A stretch of 64,000 nucleotides of DNA. Origin: Pseudomaricurvus alkylphenolicus (GTDB lineage: Bacteria > Pseudomonadota > Gammaproteobacteria > Pseudomonadales > Cellvibrionaceae). Under the pieces are notes generated by a model. The model was not told where the DNA came from, made no database searches, and was given only the letters and a program-made list of their open reading frames with translations. The DNA lies in the NCBI RefSeq assembly GCF_011683955.1, contig NZ_JAAQPI010000012.1, positions 186,001 to 250,000 of the forward strand, written 5' to 3'. This document shows, piece after piece, positions 24,684 to 34,785 of the stretch. Positions within the stretch are counted from its first letter, which is position 1. The number at the start of each line of letters is the position of its first letter. The position numbers were made by a program, and so were the translations under genes.

Positions 24684-27560
24684 ATGACTTTTAGCCTGCC
24701 CATCAGAAGCCTCGCGGCACTGGTACTGATTTCGCTGTGCCTCCCGTCTGGCACCCTGGCCCAAGAGTCCAGCCAGGAATACTATGAACACGCGCAGCAG
24801 TTGATGTTTTCCCGGGAATATCGCTCCGCATTGATCCAGCTGAAGAACGCCCTGCAGAAAGACCCCGAGCATGTTCCCTCCCTCTTGCTGCTGGGTGATT
24901 TGCAGTTACAGCTGAAGCGACCGGCGGCCGCAGAGGCCTCCCTGTTAAAGGCCCGGGTACTCGGTGCCGACCGAACCCTGATCAATCTGAAGCTGGCAAA
25001 AGCCTACCTCGACCAGGCGGAATATCGAGAGGTGATCAATAATGTGTCAAGCCGCGGACTCGCCATCAATGATCAGGCCGAGCTGTTGGGCTATCAGGCG
25101 CGTGCCTACCTGGGGCTGAACAAGCCGGCCAGAGCCGCGCAGAAGATCGGCGAAGCCCTCAGCCTGACGGATAACGGCCTGCAACCGGCTATCGCCCAAA
25201 TCACCCTGGCACGCAGGTCCGGAGACCTAAAGGGCGCCCTTCGGGAAGCGGTAAGCCTTACTGACAGGCATTCCCGCAGCGCTGAAGCGTGGAATCAACG
25301 TGCTTCCGTCGAGCACACATCCGGCTATCTAGAAAAAGCTATTGATAATTACGACCAAGCGCTGGCTATTGAGCCAGATCATCTTGAAGCAAGGGCTGCC
25401 AAGGTGGGCATTCTTACCGATCTCAGCCGCTTTGAGTCTGCCATGATTGACCTGAAGTATCTGGAACAGCGCTTTCCCTATGATCCGAAAGCCGCCTACT
25501 TTAGAGCTTTGGGTTACAACCACTTCGCGGAAAACCCTCCTTCTGTGGATCTGTTAAAGCAACTGGAGATTGATGAAGCTGAGAATCCGGACTGGCTGGC
25601 AAAGGCGGATCTGGAGCTGCAGAAATGCACCACGGTGATTTCGAAATTACCTGAAAAGAGAGTTGCCGCCGATCGCCAACTGACCATGGTGGCGGCATTG
25701 GCCCACTTCAGCCTGGAAGAGTATGAAAGTACTCGTCAGTACCTGGAACAATACCTCAAACAGGGCAGCACCAACCTGGGTGCCAATCGCCTGTTTATCA
25801 AGACGCTCATCAAACTCGATGAGCCCAAAAAAGCGATACAGAAGATTGCTCCTGTGCTTGATGCACATCCCAAAGATGCCGCATTACAGCAGCTGCTGGT
25901 GGATGCCTACACCAAGGCCGAACTTTATGACCGCGCCACTCGCCTCCTGGAGCGCATGCGCAAGGAAGCGCCGGAGGATCGGAACATTGAGCTTCAACTC
26001 GCCCTCAGCCATTTGCGAAGCGGATCCAGGGACCGCGGCCTGACAAGTCTGATGGGCATATTTAAACGAGACCCGGAGAATGCAAAGGTCGGCTATCTTC
26101 TGGCGGCGTCACTTCTCAAAGCCAACAGAAACGCCGAAAGCCTGAAGATCACTGAGCAATTGCTAAATCAACAGCCCGATTTCGCCTCGTATCTGAACCT
26201 CAGAGGCATTGCCCTGCGAAACCTTGGAAAGCTGGACAAGGCAGCAGCCAACTTCGAGCAGGTTCTGAAATCAGATCCCGAGTCGGTAGAAGCGGGTATT
26301 AACCTGGCAAAAATTGAACGGGACCGGGGCCACATAGACCAATCCCGACAACGCCTTGCGGCACTGGCGGCTGCCAATCCCGACAACCCTCTGATTCCGC
26401 TGGCACAGGCAAGGCTGGAACACCAGCAGGACAATCTCGACCAGGCCTTGAAACTTAGCGAACATGCCCGCCAGCTGGATGACAGACAGCTGGAAGTAAT
26501 GGTACTGCTGGTCCAGCTTTACCTCGAAAAAGAAGACTTTAAGAACGCTGAATTAATTGCCATTGAAGCCGCCAACAGCCACAGAACAGATTATGAGGCT
26601 CAAGTCCTTCTGCCAACGGTAATGACCGCCGCCGGCAGAACCCGGCAGGCCATTTCGCAGTACAAGAGGATGGTCAAGGAGGCTGGCTTCAAAACGGAGA
26701 CACTCTACCCACTTGCTCAGCGGTTGCGTGCCGTGGAGGCCTATACCACAGCGCGGCATGCACTTTTCAAAGCGATAGAAGGAACCCCCAACCACCTGCC
26801 TTCGCTGGTGGCCTATATTGAAATCGAGATTCAGCTGCGCGAGTATCCCAACGCATTAAAGCGCAGTATTCAACTGACGGAGGAATACCCCAAGCATCCT
26901 GCAGGCTACCAGCTGGCGGGGGAAGCCTTGATGCTTTTGCTGCGTCCCGATGAAGCCGAGCGCTATTTCAGCCTGGGCCTTGCGAGAGAATTTCAACCGA
27001 GTCTTGCTGTCGGCAAGTATCAAGCCCTGATGGCACAGGGAAAAACAGCCAACGCGACCAAGCATATTGAATCCCAGTGGCGCCGACACCCGGAATCCAC
27101 CGTGATTGGTGCCGCCTACTCGGAAGCGCTGATACAGAACACCCGCTGGAAAGAAGCCCGGGAAACGCTCGGCCTCTTGTTGGAAAGGAGTCCCAAGGAT
27201 CCTGACCTGTTAAACAACATGGCCTATGTAGCCAGTCAGTTGAACCAGGAGGACGCCCTTCAATATGCACGGGCCGCACTGTCTGCGGCTCCTAATAACC
27301 CTTTCGTCAACGATACGCTGGGTTGGATACTTGTTAAGCAGGGCCAGGCCACAGAAGGACTGAGGTACCTCAGGGAAGCAGCAGCCCGCCTGTCTGGCCA
27401 TCCGGAAATTCACTACCACCTGGCGCAGGCGTTAAACGACCTGCAACGCTATGACGAAGCGCTCAGTCAGGTTGAGGTCGCCCTGAACCATGCAAATGGC
27501 TTTCAGAACCGGCAAGCGGCCGAGAAGCTTCACCGGCGCCTCAAATTACTCAAACGTTAA
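24684..27560 (+). CDS. prsT: XrtA/PEP-CTERM system TPR-repeat protein PrsT (first copy)
   Basis: Exported tetratricopeptide protein of 958 residues. Seen: signal peptide (MTFSLPIRSLAALVLISL... cleaved after TLA), then TPR units from about residue 35 to the end, starting with EYYEHAQQLMFSREYRSALI, the usual PrsT opening. The frame is open from an ATG at 24633 inside the patatin gene, but the ATG at 24684 starts directly at the signal peptide and is preferred. There is no lipobox, unlike the paralogue at 38226-40988, so this copy is probably soluble in the periplasm. It is thought to act as a scaffold for exopolysaccharide/PEP-CTERM export. Confidence 0.87.
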   Translation: MTFSLPIRSLAALVLISLCLPSGTLAQESSQEYYEHAQQLMFSREYRSALIQLKNALQKDPEHVPSLLLLGDLQLQLKRPAAAEASLLKARVLGADRTLINLKLAKAYLDQAEYREVINNVSSRGLAINDQAELLGYQARAYLGLNKPARAAQKIGEALSLTDNGLQPAIAQITLARRSGDLKGALREAVSLTDRHSRSAEAWNQRASVEHTSGYLEKAIDNYDQALAIEPDHLEARAAKVGILTDLSRFESAMIDLKYLEQRFPYDPKAAYFRALGYNHFAENPPSVDLLKQLEIDEAENPDWLAKADLELQKCTTVISKLPEKRVAADRQLTMVAALAHFSLEEYESTRQYLEQYLKQGSTNLGANRLFIKTLIKLDEPKKAIQKIAPVLDAHPKDAALQQLLVDAYTKAELYDRATRLLERMRKEAPEDRNIELQLALSHLRSGSRDRGLTSLMGIFKRDPENAKVGYLLAASLLKANRNAESLKITEQLLNQQPDFASYLNLRGIALRNLGKLDKAAANFEQVLKSDPESVEAGINLAKIERDRGHIDQSRQRLAALAAANPDNPLIPLAQARLEHQQDNLDQALKLSEHARQLDDRQLEVMVLLVQLYLEKEDFKNAELIAIEAANSHRTDYEAQVLLPTVMTAAGRTRQAISQYKRMVKEAGFKTETLYPLAQRLRAVEAYTTARHALFKAIEGTPNHLPSLVAYIEIEIQLREYPNALKRSIQLTEEYPKHPAGYQLAGEALMLLLRPDEAERYFSLGLAREFQPSLAVGKYQALMAQGKTANATKHIESQWRRHPESTVIGAAYSEALIQNTRWKEARETLGLLLERSPKDPDLLNNMAYVASQLNQEDALQYARAALSAAPNNPFVNDTLGWILVKQGQATEGLRYLREAAARLSGHPEIHYHLAQALNDLQRYDEALSQVEVALNHANGFQNRQAAEKLHRRLKLLKR

Positions 27561-27691
27561 CTCCGTCACTTGTCATTTAAATCAACATGCCCCATAATTG
27601 TGCGGATTTTTTGAGGCCGATCAGGCCAATCTGCAAGCAAAGTGCTGTAGCCCCCTGATTTTGTTGGGTTTTTGGCTTGCCAATGGAATAC

Positions 27692-27696
27692 AGGGA
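27692..27696 (+). promoter_or_regulatory. Ribosome-binding site deciding the start at 27705
   Basis: AGGGA with eight bases to the ATG at 27705. The alternative upstream TTG has no comparable site, so this element fixes the start of the PEP-CTERM-like protein. Confidence 0.7.
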
Positions 27697-27704
27697 AATG
27701 GAAC

Positions 27705-28523
27705 ATGCAGACCAACCAGAAACGTAAACAGCCTCGCTGGCTCGGCGCTGTCGCCGGCGCCCTCCTTGCCACAGCCTCCGCCTCCTCAAAGGCCGTCGTT
27801 ACCTATACCTATACAGGTGCTAATTCAGGCACCTTCAGCGAAGCCGGCCACAGCCTCGATACCAGTGGCTGGGCGCTTAGATCAGACGACTCGGTTATCA
27901 ATCTGACCGCCGACATTCACAAATGGAACGGCGGTATCGGCATTGAGTATTGGGATGACCAGCGCCCTTACAAGAATTATGATTATGAGCACACCATCGA
28001 CAATTTTGACGACTGGGAAAAGGTGTCTCGCCACTCTCAAGGCTGGACCTCTTCTCATGAATTCGTCATTTTGGACTTTGGTGCTGAGATGGTTTCACTG
28101 ACCGGCTTTTCTACCGGCTGGACCGAATACAGCGGCGATTTCGACAGCACCATTCTGGCATTTGATGGCAGCTCAGGGGACTACAGTGACCCTACCAGCA
28201 AAAGCAGTATTTCCTCCAGCTGGGATACCATTGGCCACTTCTCTTCGATTGGTACGAAAAATACATCCAGCCCGGTCTCCGTTAATGTCGCCCCGGCAAA
28301 CTCTGCCAACGCAACATTTTCAAGCCACTGGATTATTGGCGCCTATATGCCACAATTTGGCAGCAACGTTTTCGTGGACGATGGCGATGACGGTTTCAAG
28401 CTGAATTCGATTTCGTTTATTAGCAAGCCTGAAGACACCGTTCCAGGTGGAGAAGCTCCCTCGCCGGCGACAATGCTGCTTCTGTTGCTGGGGCTGCCTC
28501 TGCTGCGCTTACGGGCCCGATAA
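27705..28523 (+). CDS. Secreted protein with a degenerate PEP-CTERM-like sorting tail
   Basis: Predicted surface protein of 272 residues. Seen: signal peptide (KQPRWLGAVAGALLATASASS), a middle rich in Asp, Ser, Gly and aromatic residues with no recognisable domain, and a C-terminal tail with a Pro-rich motif (APSPAT), a Leu-rich span and RLRAR. This is the tripartite layout of PEP-CTERM signals, but the Pro-Glu-Pro core is changed to Pro-Ser-Pro. Start: a TTG at 27672 is possible; the ATG at 27705 has AGGGA eight bases upstream and is chosen. It follows PrsT by about 145 bp and converges with the dehydrogenase gene 17 bp away. Confidence 0.75.
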   Translation: MQTNQKRKQPRWLGAVAGALLATASASSKAVVTYTYTGANSGTFSEAGHSLDTSGWALRSDDSVINLTADIHKWNGGIGIEYWDDQRPYKNYDYEHTIDNFDDWEKVSRHSQGWTSSHEFVILDFGAEMVSLTGFSTGWTEYSGDFDSTILAFDGSSGDYSDPTSKSSISSSWDTIGHFSSIGTKNTSSPVSVNVAPANSANATFSSHWIIGAYMPQFGSNVFVDDGDDGFKLNSISFISKPEDTVPGGEAPSPATMLLLLLGLPLLRLRAR

Positions 28524-28540
28524 GGGCCCCCAAACGTATT

Positions 28541-29851
28541 CTAGAGCCGCCAAACTTCCAAGCCCGCCGCTGCCAGCGATTGGCGGTCCATACAGGATTT
28601 GACGTCCACCAGAACCCCTGCATCCGTCACCATGGCCTTTATGGTTTCAGCGTCGAGACTTTTGTACTGCTTATGGGGAACGGCGAGAATAACGGCATCC
28701 ACCGGCGGCAGGGATTGCAGAGACTCCGCCAGTTTTACACCGTACTCCTGCATCGCCTCTTGCGGCTCCGCCATGGCGTCATGGACATGAACTTCGCATC
28801 CGTACTCTTTGAGCTCTTCAATAATATCGATAACCCTGGAATTACGCAGATCAGGGCAGTCCTCCTTAAAGGTTAAACCCAGTACCGCGACTTTGGCGCC
28901 GCCGATGACGCTGCCCCGCTGAGCCAGTTTTTTAACCGTTTGCTCAGCAACGAATTTGCCCATGCTGTCATTGATCTGGCGGCCCGCCAGAATCACCTGC
29001 GGGTGATAACCCGCCGCTTCGGCTTTGTGAGTAAGATAATAAGGGTCTACACCAATGCAGTGGCCACCGACCAGTCCCGGCTTGAAAGGGAGAAAATTCC
29101 ATTTGGTGGAGGCAGCCTGCAACACATCGGCGGTATCGATATCCAGACGATGAAAAATCAGTGACAGTTCATTCATCAGCGCAATATTCAGATCGCGCTG
29201 AGTGTTTTCGATCACCTTGGCAGCTTCTGCCACTTTAATACTCGCCGCCCGGTGAATGCCTGCCTTGACCACCTTGCCGTACAGGTCAGACAATCTCTCC
29301 AATATTGGCCCTGTATCACCCGCCACCACTTTTACGATGGTTTCGAGTCGATGTTCTTTGTCACCGGGATTGATTCGTTCGGGTGAGTAACCGATATGGA
29401 AATGCCCTTTTGCAACCACCGTATCCTCGCGCAACGCCCAGGCCATGCCGGAATATTGCTCCAGCAGCGGTACGCAGTACTCCTCGGTGCAACCGGGATA
29501 GACAGTGGACTCAAATACCACAATTGCCCCGTCTTTCATATGCTGCCCAACCGTTTTGCACGCGCCTCCCAGGGGAGACAAATCCGGCTGCCGCGCTTGA
29601 TCAATGGGCGTGGGCACAACCACAATAATAATATCCGCTACCGATAACTCTTTAGGGTCATTGGTGAAATTTAGGTGCGTCGCCTCTCTCAGCTGAGCTT
29701 CGTCCACCTCCCCGCTGGGATCATGCCCTCGGCGATAGGCCTCCAGCTTGGTTTCATTCAGATCAAACCCGATGGTCTTAATATGCCGACCAAACGCGGT
29801 TGCCAGGGGTAAGCCCACATAGCCCAGACCAACGACTGCAAGAGTTTCCAT
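28541..29851 (-). CDS. tviB: UDP-N-acetylhexosamine 6-dehydrogenase (TviB/WbpA-like)
   Basis: Nucleotide-sugar dehydrogenase of 436 residues, oxidising C6 of a UDP-HexNAc to the uronate with two NAD. Seen: Rossmann VVGLGYVGLPLATAFG at 6-21, FESTVYPGCTEE near 113-124, and the catalytic cysteine C265 in VGGHCIGVDPYYL. The sequence follows the Vi-antigen TviB pattern rather than the UDP-glucose dehydrogenase one. It follows the 4-epimerase gene by 24 bp, and together they would convert UDP-GlcNAc to UDP-GalNAc-uronate for the exopolysaccharide. Substrate is inferred from that pairing. Confidence 0.88.
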   Translation of the reverse strand: METLAVVGLGYVGLPLATAFGRHIKTIGFDLNETKLEAYRRGHDPSGEVDEAQLREATHLNFTNDPKELSVADIIIVVVPTPIDQARQPDLSPLGGACKTVGQHMKDGAIVVFESTVYPGCTEEYCVPLLEQYSGMAWALREDTVVAKGHFHIGYSPERINPGDKEHRLETIVKVVAGDTGPILERLSDLYGKVVKAGIHRAASIKVAEAAKVIENTQRDLNIALMNELSLIFHRLDIDTADVLQAASTKWNFLPFKPGLVGGHCIGVDPYYLTHKAEAAGYHPQVILAGRQINDSMGKFVAEQTVKKLAQRGSVIGGAKVAVLGLTFKEDCPDLRNSRVIDIIEELKEYGCEVHVHDAMAEPQEAMQEYGVKLAESLQSLPPVDAVILAVPHKQYKSLDAETIKAMVTDAGVLVDVKSCMDRQSLAAAGLEVWRL

Positions 29852-29875
29852 TCTTATTAATCCAGTTTGCTCAAA

Positions 29876-30910
29876 TTATGAATTGTTCGCCAAATGGGTG
29901 GCATACCACTGAAAGGCTTCATCCAAGCCTTCCTTAGGGCCATGGGTTGGCGCATAACCCAGAAGCTGTGCTGCCTTACTGATATCAGCCAGCGAGTGGC
30001 GTACATCCCCTTGCCGAAAATCCTGATAGTCAGGATCCAGCTTATAGCCACTTTGCAGGTATCCATCGACCAGGTGACGCATATGGGCATGCAACTCGTT
30101 CAAGGTGGTTCTGGCTCCGTAGGCGACATTGTAAACCTGGTTGATGGCGTCGGCTTGATCCGCCGTTGCCGCCAGTATATTGGCCTGTACCGTGTTGCGG
30201 ATATAACAGAAATCCCGCGAGGTTTCACCGTCACCATTAATCTGGCAGGGTTGCCCGGTCAACATCAGCTCGAACCACTTGGGTATTACCGCTGCGTAAG
30301 CGCCTTTGGGATTCTGCCGAGGCCCAAACACATTAAAATACCTCAATCCAATAAGCTCCATACCGTAGGTTTTTGCAAACACATCGGCGTAGAGTTCATT
30401 GACATACTTGGTGACCGCATAGGGTGAAAGGGGTTTGCCGATGCGGTCCTCTACTTTCGGTAATCCGGGGTGGTCACCGTATGTGGAGGAAGAGGCCGCA
30501 TACACAAATCGTTTTACCCCTTCCTTCTCGCTGGCCACCAACATATTAACGAAACCATCGATATTGGCGGCGTTGGTGCCAATTGGATTCTCTATGGAGC
30601 GGGGAACACTTCCCAGCGCAGCCTGATGCAGCACGAAATCAACACCGTTGACCGCCCGCTGGCAGTCTTCCAACTGGCAAATATCGCCCTCAATAAAGGT
30701 AAAACGATCCCAGGCATCCTCGCCCACAACTTCCTGAACACTATCCAGGTTGTCTTGACTGCCCGTTGAAAAATTATCCAGCCCAACCACTCGCTGATTA
30801 GCGTTAAGCAGCGTTTCCAGCAAATTCGAGCCAATAAAGCCCGCCACCCCCGTCACCAGCCAACAGCGGGGATTGGCGCGTAAGTCATCCAGCGTTTTTT
30901 CGTAGGACAT
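29876..30910 (-). CDS. UDP-N-acetylglucosamine 4-epimerase (WbpP/TviC-type)
   Basis: Extended SDR epimerase of 344 residues. Seen: an N-terminal 18-residue extension before the Rossmann motif (TGVAGFIG, G21/G24/G27), which is typical of the WbpP/TviC group, SSSTYG near 140-145, and YxxxK at 164/168. Expected to interconvert UDP-GlcNAc/UDP-GalNAc or their uronates in the cytoplasm. It is the first gene of a two-gene minus-strand operon with the dehydrogenase. It diverges from prsK across about 290 bp. Confidence 0.87.
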   Translation of the reverse strand: MSYEKTLDDLRANPRCWLVTGVAGFIGSNLLETLLNANQRVVGLDNFSTGSQDNLDSVQEVVGEDAWDRFTFIEGDICQLEDCQRAVNGVDFVLHQAALGSVPRSIENPIGTNAANIDGFVNMLVASEKEGVKRFVYAASSSTYGDHPGLPKVEDRIGKPLSPYAVTKYVNELYADVFAKTYGMELIGLRYFNVFGPRQNPKGAYAAVIPKWFELMLTGQPCQINGDGETSRDFCYIRNTVQANILAATADQADAINQVYNVAYGARTTLNELHAHMRHLVDGYLQSGYKLDPDYQDFRQGDVRHSLADISKAAQLLGYAPTHGPKEGLDEAFQWYATHLANNS

Positions 30911-31011
30911 TTGTCATCCTGCCTTCATTTTCCTTGATCACTCCGGTCATCCAACCTCTGCGGAAACACCAAGGCTGGTAGATTACTGCCCCTCAAGTCA
31001 TCTACAATGCT

Positions 31012-31040
31012 TTGGGAACAGGTACTATATTCCGGATAAT
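31012..31040 (+). promoter_or_regulatory. Candidate sigma-70 promoter for prsK-prsR
   Basis: TTGGGA (31012-31017), 17-bp spacer, GATAAT (31035-31040), about 160 bases before the prsK start. Both boxes are reasonable matches at optimal spacing. The rest of the 30911-31201 gap shows no ORF and no good sigma-54 site. Confidence 0.4.
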
Positions 31041-31201
31041 ACACGTTTCAAAGGCATAATAATTGTTAACCGGTGACCGGTTTCCATCCGGACCGAAATC
31101 GCCGACCCGTCGACATCCAATAAATGGCAAACTCAGAAAATGGAGACCTGGATCCCATGCAGCCCAACACCTCCATTACCAGTCTCTTCAAGGACTGAAC
31201 A

Positions 31202-33328
31202 ATGCCGCTGACCGTGCAATTTTATGCGTTTTTACTGGCATTGATTGGCTATCTGCTGCTCAGCGGTTTGCTGGCAATCTCCTATCTCGGCAGGCCTCGG
31301 GCCAGGGTCTTCTTATTGGCCACAGGGGTCACCGGTCTATGGGCCGGTGCAGAAGCCCTCAGGACTCTGGACGTTGCTATGCCGCCGGAATGGTTCAGTG
31401 TCGCAGAACTGATGCGCAATGTGGCGTGGTTGTTCTTCCTGTACAGTCTGATCAACGATGAGTCAGATGATGACCTGGAAACGCCCCTGCCAATGACGCG
31501 TGTCTGGATTGGGGGCACGGTACTGGGTATTTGCGTTCTTTTGCTGCTGCCCGTGATAGCAGAACAATTGGAACTGTCCGCAAAATCCCTGGCACTGGTA
31601 AGCGATTTAAAGTTTGTGGTCTGGCTGGGGATGAGCATCGCGGTTCTGGTCGTCACTGAACAGCTTATCCGCCACTCTAATGCCGAGCAGCGCTGGTCGT
31701 TGAAATACCTTTGCCTCGGCACCGGCAGTATCTATGCCGTCGACTTCTATATTTACGCAGACGCGCTTCTGTTTAAACATGTGAACCCTGAGCTGCAATC
31801 ATTGCGCGCCATTGCAGGTATCATGGCCATTCCTCTGTTTGCCATCACAGCGGCACGCAGCAGTTCTCTTCAATCCCGCATCCACGTCTCCCGTCATATC
31901 GTCTTCCACTCATTCGCGGTGGTGGCGAGCGGCATTTATCTGATTGCGATGGCCGCCGCGGGATATTACATCCGCTATTTTGGCGGTATCTGGGGTGGGT
32001 TTCTGCAGCTGGTCTTTCTACTGGGGGCCGGGCTGCTGCTGGCCACCCTATTGTTTTCCGAGAAAATCCGGATGCAGCTGAGAGTTTTTCTCAGCAAGCA
32101 CTTCTTCAGCTACAAATATGACTATCGTCAAGAGTGGCTGCGATTCACCGACAACTTGGCGAATATGGGCGGCAAGGTACCAGACCGCACCTGCCAGGCC
32201 ATTGCTGAGCTGATTCAGAGCCCAGGAGCCCTGCTTTGGACAAAGAGCCACCAGGGCGACTATGAATTGGCCAGCAATTGGAATATGGCGGAGCCCGAAA
32301 CGCCGCCGGGGCGACTCAATCAGGATCTGAAATCCGTCGTTCAGTTTCTTCAATCCTCCTATTGGGTGGTCGACCTGGAAGAATACAGCGAGTACCCGCA
32401 ACGATATGAACAATTGGAGCTGCCAACCTGGCTGACTCAAATCGACCAGGCCTGGCTGATCGTGCCGCTGATCATCAACAATGATATTCTCGGTCTTATT
32501 CTCTTGAAGAAATCCAGCCTTCGGGACGACATCAATTGGGAAGACCGAGACCTGCTGAAGATGGCGGGTAAACAGGCCGCGATTCACGTTGCCCAGTATC
32601 GCTCGGAAATGGCCCTGGTTCACGCCCGCCAATTCGAGGCATTTAACCGGCTTTCCGCCTATGTTATGCACGATCTGAAGAATATTCTCGCTCAACAATC
32701 GCTGATTGTTGCCAACGCTGCCAAACACAAGAACAATCCGCGCTTCGTTGATGATATGATTCTAACGGTCGAGAACTCAGTCAATCGGATGAACCGTCTA
32801 CTGGAACAAATGAAACAAGGTGCCCGCAGCAGTGCGACAGCACCTGTCGCATTGAGAGACCTCCTGCAACGCGCCGCTGACAGCAACAATGAACAGCAGC
32901 CAACACCCACTTTATTGCTGGACGAGCACCACCCCGTGGTAACCTGTGACCGGGAGCAGCTGCTTAACGTTGTCAATCACCTGGTTCAAAATGCGCAGGA
33001 AGCCACGCCGGATGATGGAAGTGTCAGCATCGCCTTGTCAGGAGAGGCCCACCAGGCCCACATCGATATCATTGACAATGGCTGCGGCATGACACCCGGG
33101 TTTGTTCGAGAGCGCCTTTTCAAACCTTTCGATACCACCAAGGGCCTGACCGGCATGGGCATTGGCGCCTTCGAAAGTCGCAACTACATCCAGTCGCTGA
33201 ACGGCAGCCTTAGTGTGGACAGCGAAGTGGGGCAAGGTACAAAATTCCGGGTTACCCTTCCCTGCGTTGAAGATACGGAACATAATTTAAGTGTACAGCT
33301 CAATACAGCCAACGGAATGATGGAATAA
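31202..33328 (+). CDS. prsK: XrtA/PEP-CTERM system histidine kinase PrsK
   Basis: Membrane sensor histidine kinase of 708 residues (TIGR02916-like). Seen: seven or eight membrane spans in the first ~280 residues, a GAF-like domain about 310-460, the phosphorylated histidine H490 in MHDLKNILAQ, and a HATPase domain with the N-box around NHLVQNAQEA and the GMGIG nucleotide loop. It forms an operon with the response regulator gene, 16 bp downstream. Family role: senses an unknown envelope signal and controls PEP-CTERM gene expression through PrsR and RpoN. Confidence 0.92.
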   Translation: MPLTVQFYAFLLALIGYLLLSGLLAISYLGRPRARVFLLATGVTGLWAGAEALRTLDVAMPPEWFSVAELMRNVAWLFFLYSLINDESDDDLETPLPMTRVWIGGTVLGICVLLLLPVIAEQLELSAKSLALVSDLKFVVWLGMSIAVLVVTEQLIRHSNAEQRWSLKYLCLGTGSIYAVDFYIYADALLFKHVNPELQSLRAIAGIMAIPLFAITAARSSSLQSRIHVSRHIVFHSFAVVASGIYLIAMAAAGYYIRYFGGIWGGFLQLVFLLGAGLLLATLLFSEKIRMQLRVFLSKHFFSYKYDYRQEWLRFTDNLANMGGKVPDRTCQAIAELIQSPGALLWTKSHQGDYELASNWNMAEPETPPGRLNQDLKSVVQFLQSSYWVVDLEEYSEYPQRYEQLELPTWLTQIDQAWLIVPLIINNDILGLILLKKSSLRDDINWEDRDLLKMAGKQAAIHVAQYRSEMALVHARQFEAFNRLSAYVMHDLKNILAQQSLIVANAAKHKNNPRFVDDMILTVENSVNRMNRLLEQMKQGARSSATAPVALRDLLQRAADSNNEQQPTPTLLLDEHHPVVTCDREQLLNVVNHLVQNAQEATPDDGSVSIALSGEAHQAHIDIIDNGCGMTPGFVRERLFKPFDTTKGLTGMGIGAFESRNYIQSLNGSLSVDSEVGQGTKFRVTLPCVEDTEHNLSVQLNTANGMME

Positions 33329-33344
33329 GCTGAGGATTGACGAC

Positions 33345-34700
33345 GTGAATGGAAATGAAAAACATCTTTTGGTCGTCGAGGACGATCCGGGACTGCAGAG
33401 CCAGTTGCGTTGGTGCTTCGACAACTACGAGGTCACCGTGTGCGGCAATCGGGAAGATGCCATAGCCCAGGTGCGGCGCTTTGAGCCCGGTGTTGTCCTG
33501 CTCGATCTGGGGCTGCCCCCGGATCCGGGTGGTGTCACCGAGGGTATGGCGACGCTGCAACAAATCCTGGCCCTTTCCCCTACCAGTAAGATTATTGTGG
33601 TGACCGGAGACCATGATCGCAACAATGCCGTTAAGGCGATCGGCCTTGGCGCCTATGATTTTTATCAGAAGCCGGTGGATCCGGATATTCTGCAATTGAT
33701 GGTGGATCGCGCCTACCATGTGTTTGAGCTGGAGAATGAAAACCGCCAGTATCAAATGCTGCACAAGGATATGCCCCTGGAGGGCGTTATCGCCGCCAGC
33801 AGTGCCATGCTCAAAGTTTGCCGCACCATCGAGAAAGTCGCTCCCTCGGACATCACCACGCTGCTGCTGGGTGCCAGCGGTACCGGAAAAGAAGTATTTG
33901 CCAGGGCCCTGCACGACCTCAGCCCCAGAGCCAAGCAGAAAATGGTCGCCATTAACTGCGCGGCCATTCCTGAAAACCTGCTGGAAAGCGAGCTGTTTGG
34001 CTATGAAAAGGGCGCATTTACCGGAGCCGCCAAACAGACCCCCGGAAAAATTGAATACGCGGATGGTGGAACGCTGTTCCTGGATGAAATCGGTGACCTG
34101 CCTCTGGAGCTTCAGGCGAAGCTGCTGCGCTTTTTGCAGGAAAGAGTTATTGAACGGGTCGGCGGCCGCAAGGAAATTCCTGTGGATGTACGCATCATTT
34201 GCGCAACCCACCAGGACCTGACCACCCACATCAAAGAAGGCCGTTTCCGTGAGGACTTGTATTATCGAATCAGTGAAATCACGGTCAATATCCCGCCACT
34301 CAAAGACCGCGAGGGTGACGCCCTGGTGCTAGCCAGGCGCTTTCTGCAGCGTTTTGCACAGGAACAGAGCCGCCCCATCAAAGGCTTCAGTGCGGACGCC
34401 ATTGCCGCGATTGAAACCTACAGCTGGCCAGGTAACGTGCGGGAACTGGAAAGCCGCATCAAACGGGCTGTGATTATGGCCGACAGCAGCCAGGTCACGG
34501 CGGAAGACCTGGAAATTGACCCGGAACAGGAGAATGCAGCGCCGCTCAATCTCAAGCAGATAAGAGAGGAAGCCGAGCGCAAGGCCATTCAGCGGGCTCT
34601 GAACCACGCCAACGATAATATTTCCGAGACCGCCAAGCAGCTGGGCATTACCCGGCCGACACTCTATAACATGTTGGAAAAATATAACTTAAAGACTTGA
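33345..34700 (+). CDS. prsR: PEP-CTERM-box response regulator PrsR (sigma-54 activator)
   Basis: NtrC-type response regulator of 451 residues. Seen: REC domain with phosphoacceptor D54 (LLDLGLPPDPGG), AAA domain with Walker A GASGTGKE at 176-183 and the sigma-54 contact loop GAFTGA at 223-228, and a Fis-type helix-turn-helix at the C-terminus (ITRPTLYNMLEKY). The start is a GTG with TGAGGA eight bases upstream. It should activate RpoN-dependent promoters of PEP-CTERM genes; the sigma-54 site at 42341-42356 is the obvious target in this window. A strong bidirectional terminator follows. Confidence 0.93.
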   Translation: MNGNEKHLLVVEDDPGLQSQLRWCFDNYEVTVCGNREDAIAQVRRFEPGVVLLDLGLPPDPGGVTEGMATLQQILALSPTSKIIVVTGDHDRNNAVKAIGLGAYDFYQKPVDPDILQLMVDRAYHVFELENENRQYQMLHKDMPLEGVIAASSAMLKVCRTIEKVAPSDITTLLLGASGTGKEVFARALHDLSPRAKQKMVAINCAAIPENLLESELFGYEKGAFTGAAKQTPGKIEYADGGTLFLDEIGDLPLELQAKLLRFLQERVIERVGGRKEIPVDVRIICATHQDLTTHIKEGRFREDLYYRISEITVNIPPLKDREGDALVLARRFLQRFAQEQSRPIKGFSADAIAAIETYSWPGNVRELESRIKRAVIMADSSQVTAEDLEIDPEQENAAPLNLKQIREEAERKAIQRALNHANDNISETAKQLGITRPTLYNMLEKYNLKT

Positions 34701-34732
34701 ATTCCTGGACTTGAACTTCTGCCTGCAGAAAT

Positions 34733-34760
34733 AAAAAAGGCCCCATTGGGGCCTTTTTTA
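34733..34760. terminator. Bidirectional rho-independent terminator
   Basis: AAAAAAGGCCCC, short ATT loop, GGGGCCTTTTTT. The GC stem flanked by A and T runs works in both directions and separates prsR from the convergent sugar-transferase gene. Confidence 0.9.
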
Positions 34761-34785
34761 TTTCTGGATTTTTGTGTTCAGAAAC

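Noticed and set aside
33300-34229. Minus-strand frame of 309 codons opposite prsR
   Set aside because: The prsR protein is complete with REC, AAA and Fis domains; the antisense frame shows no domain.
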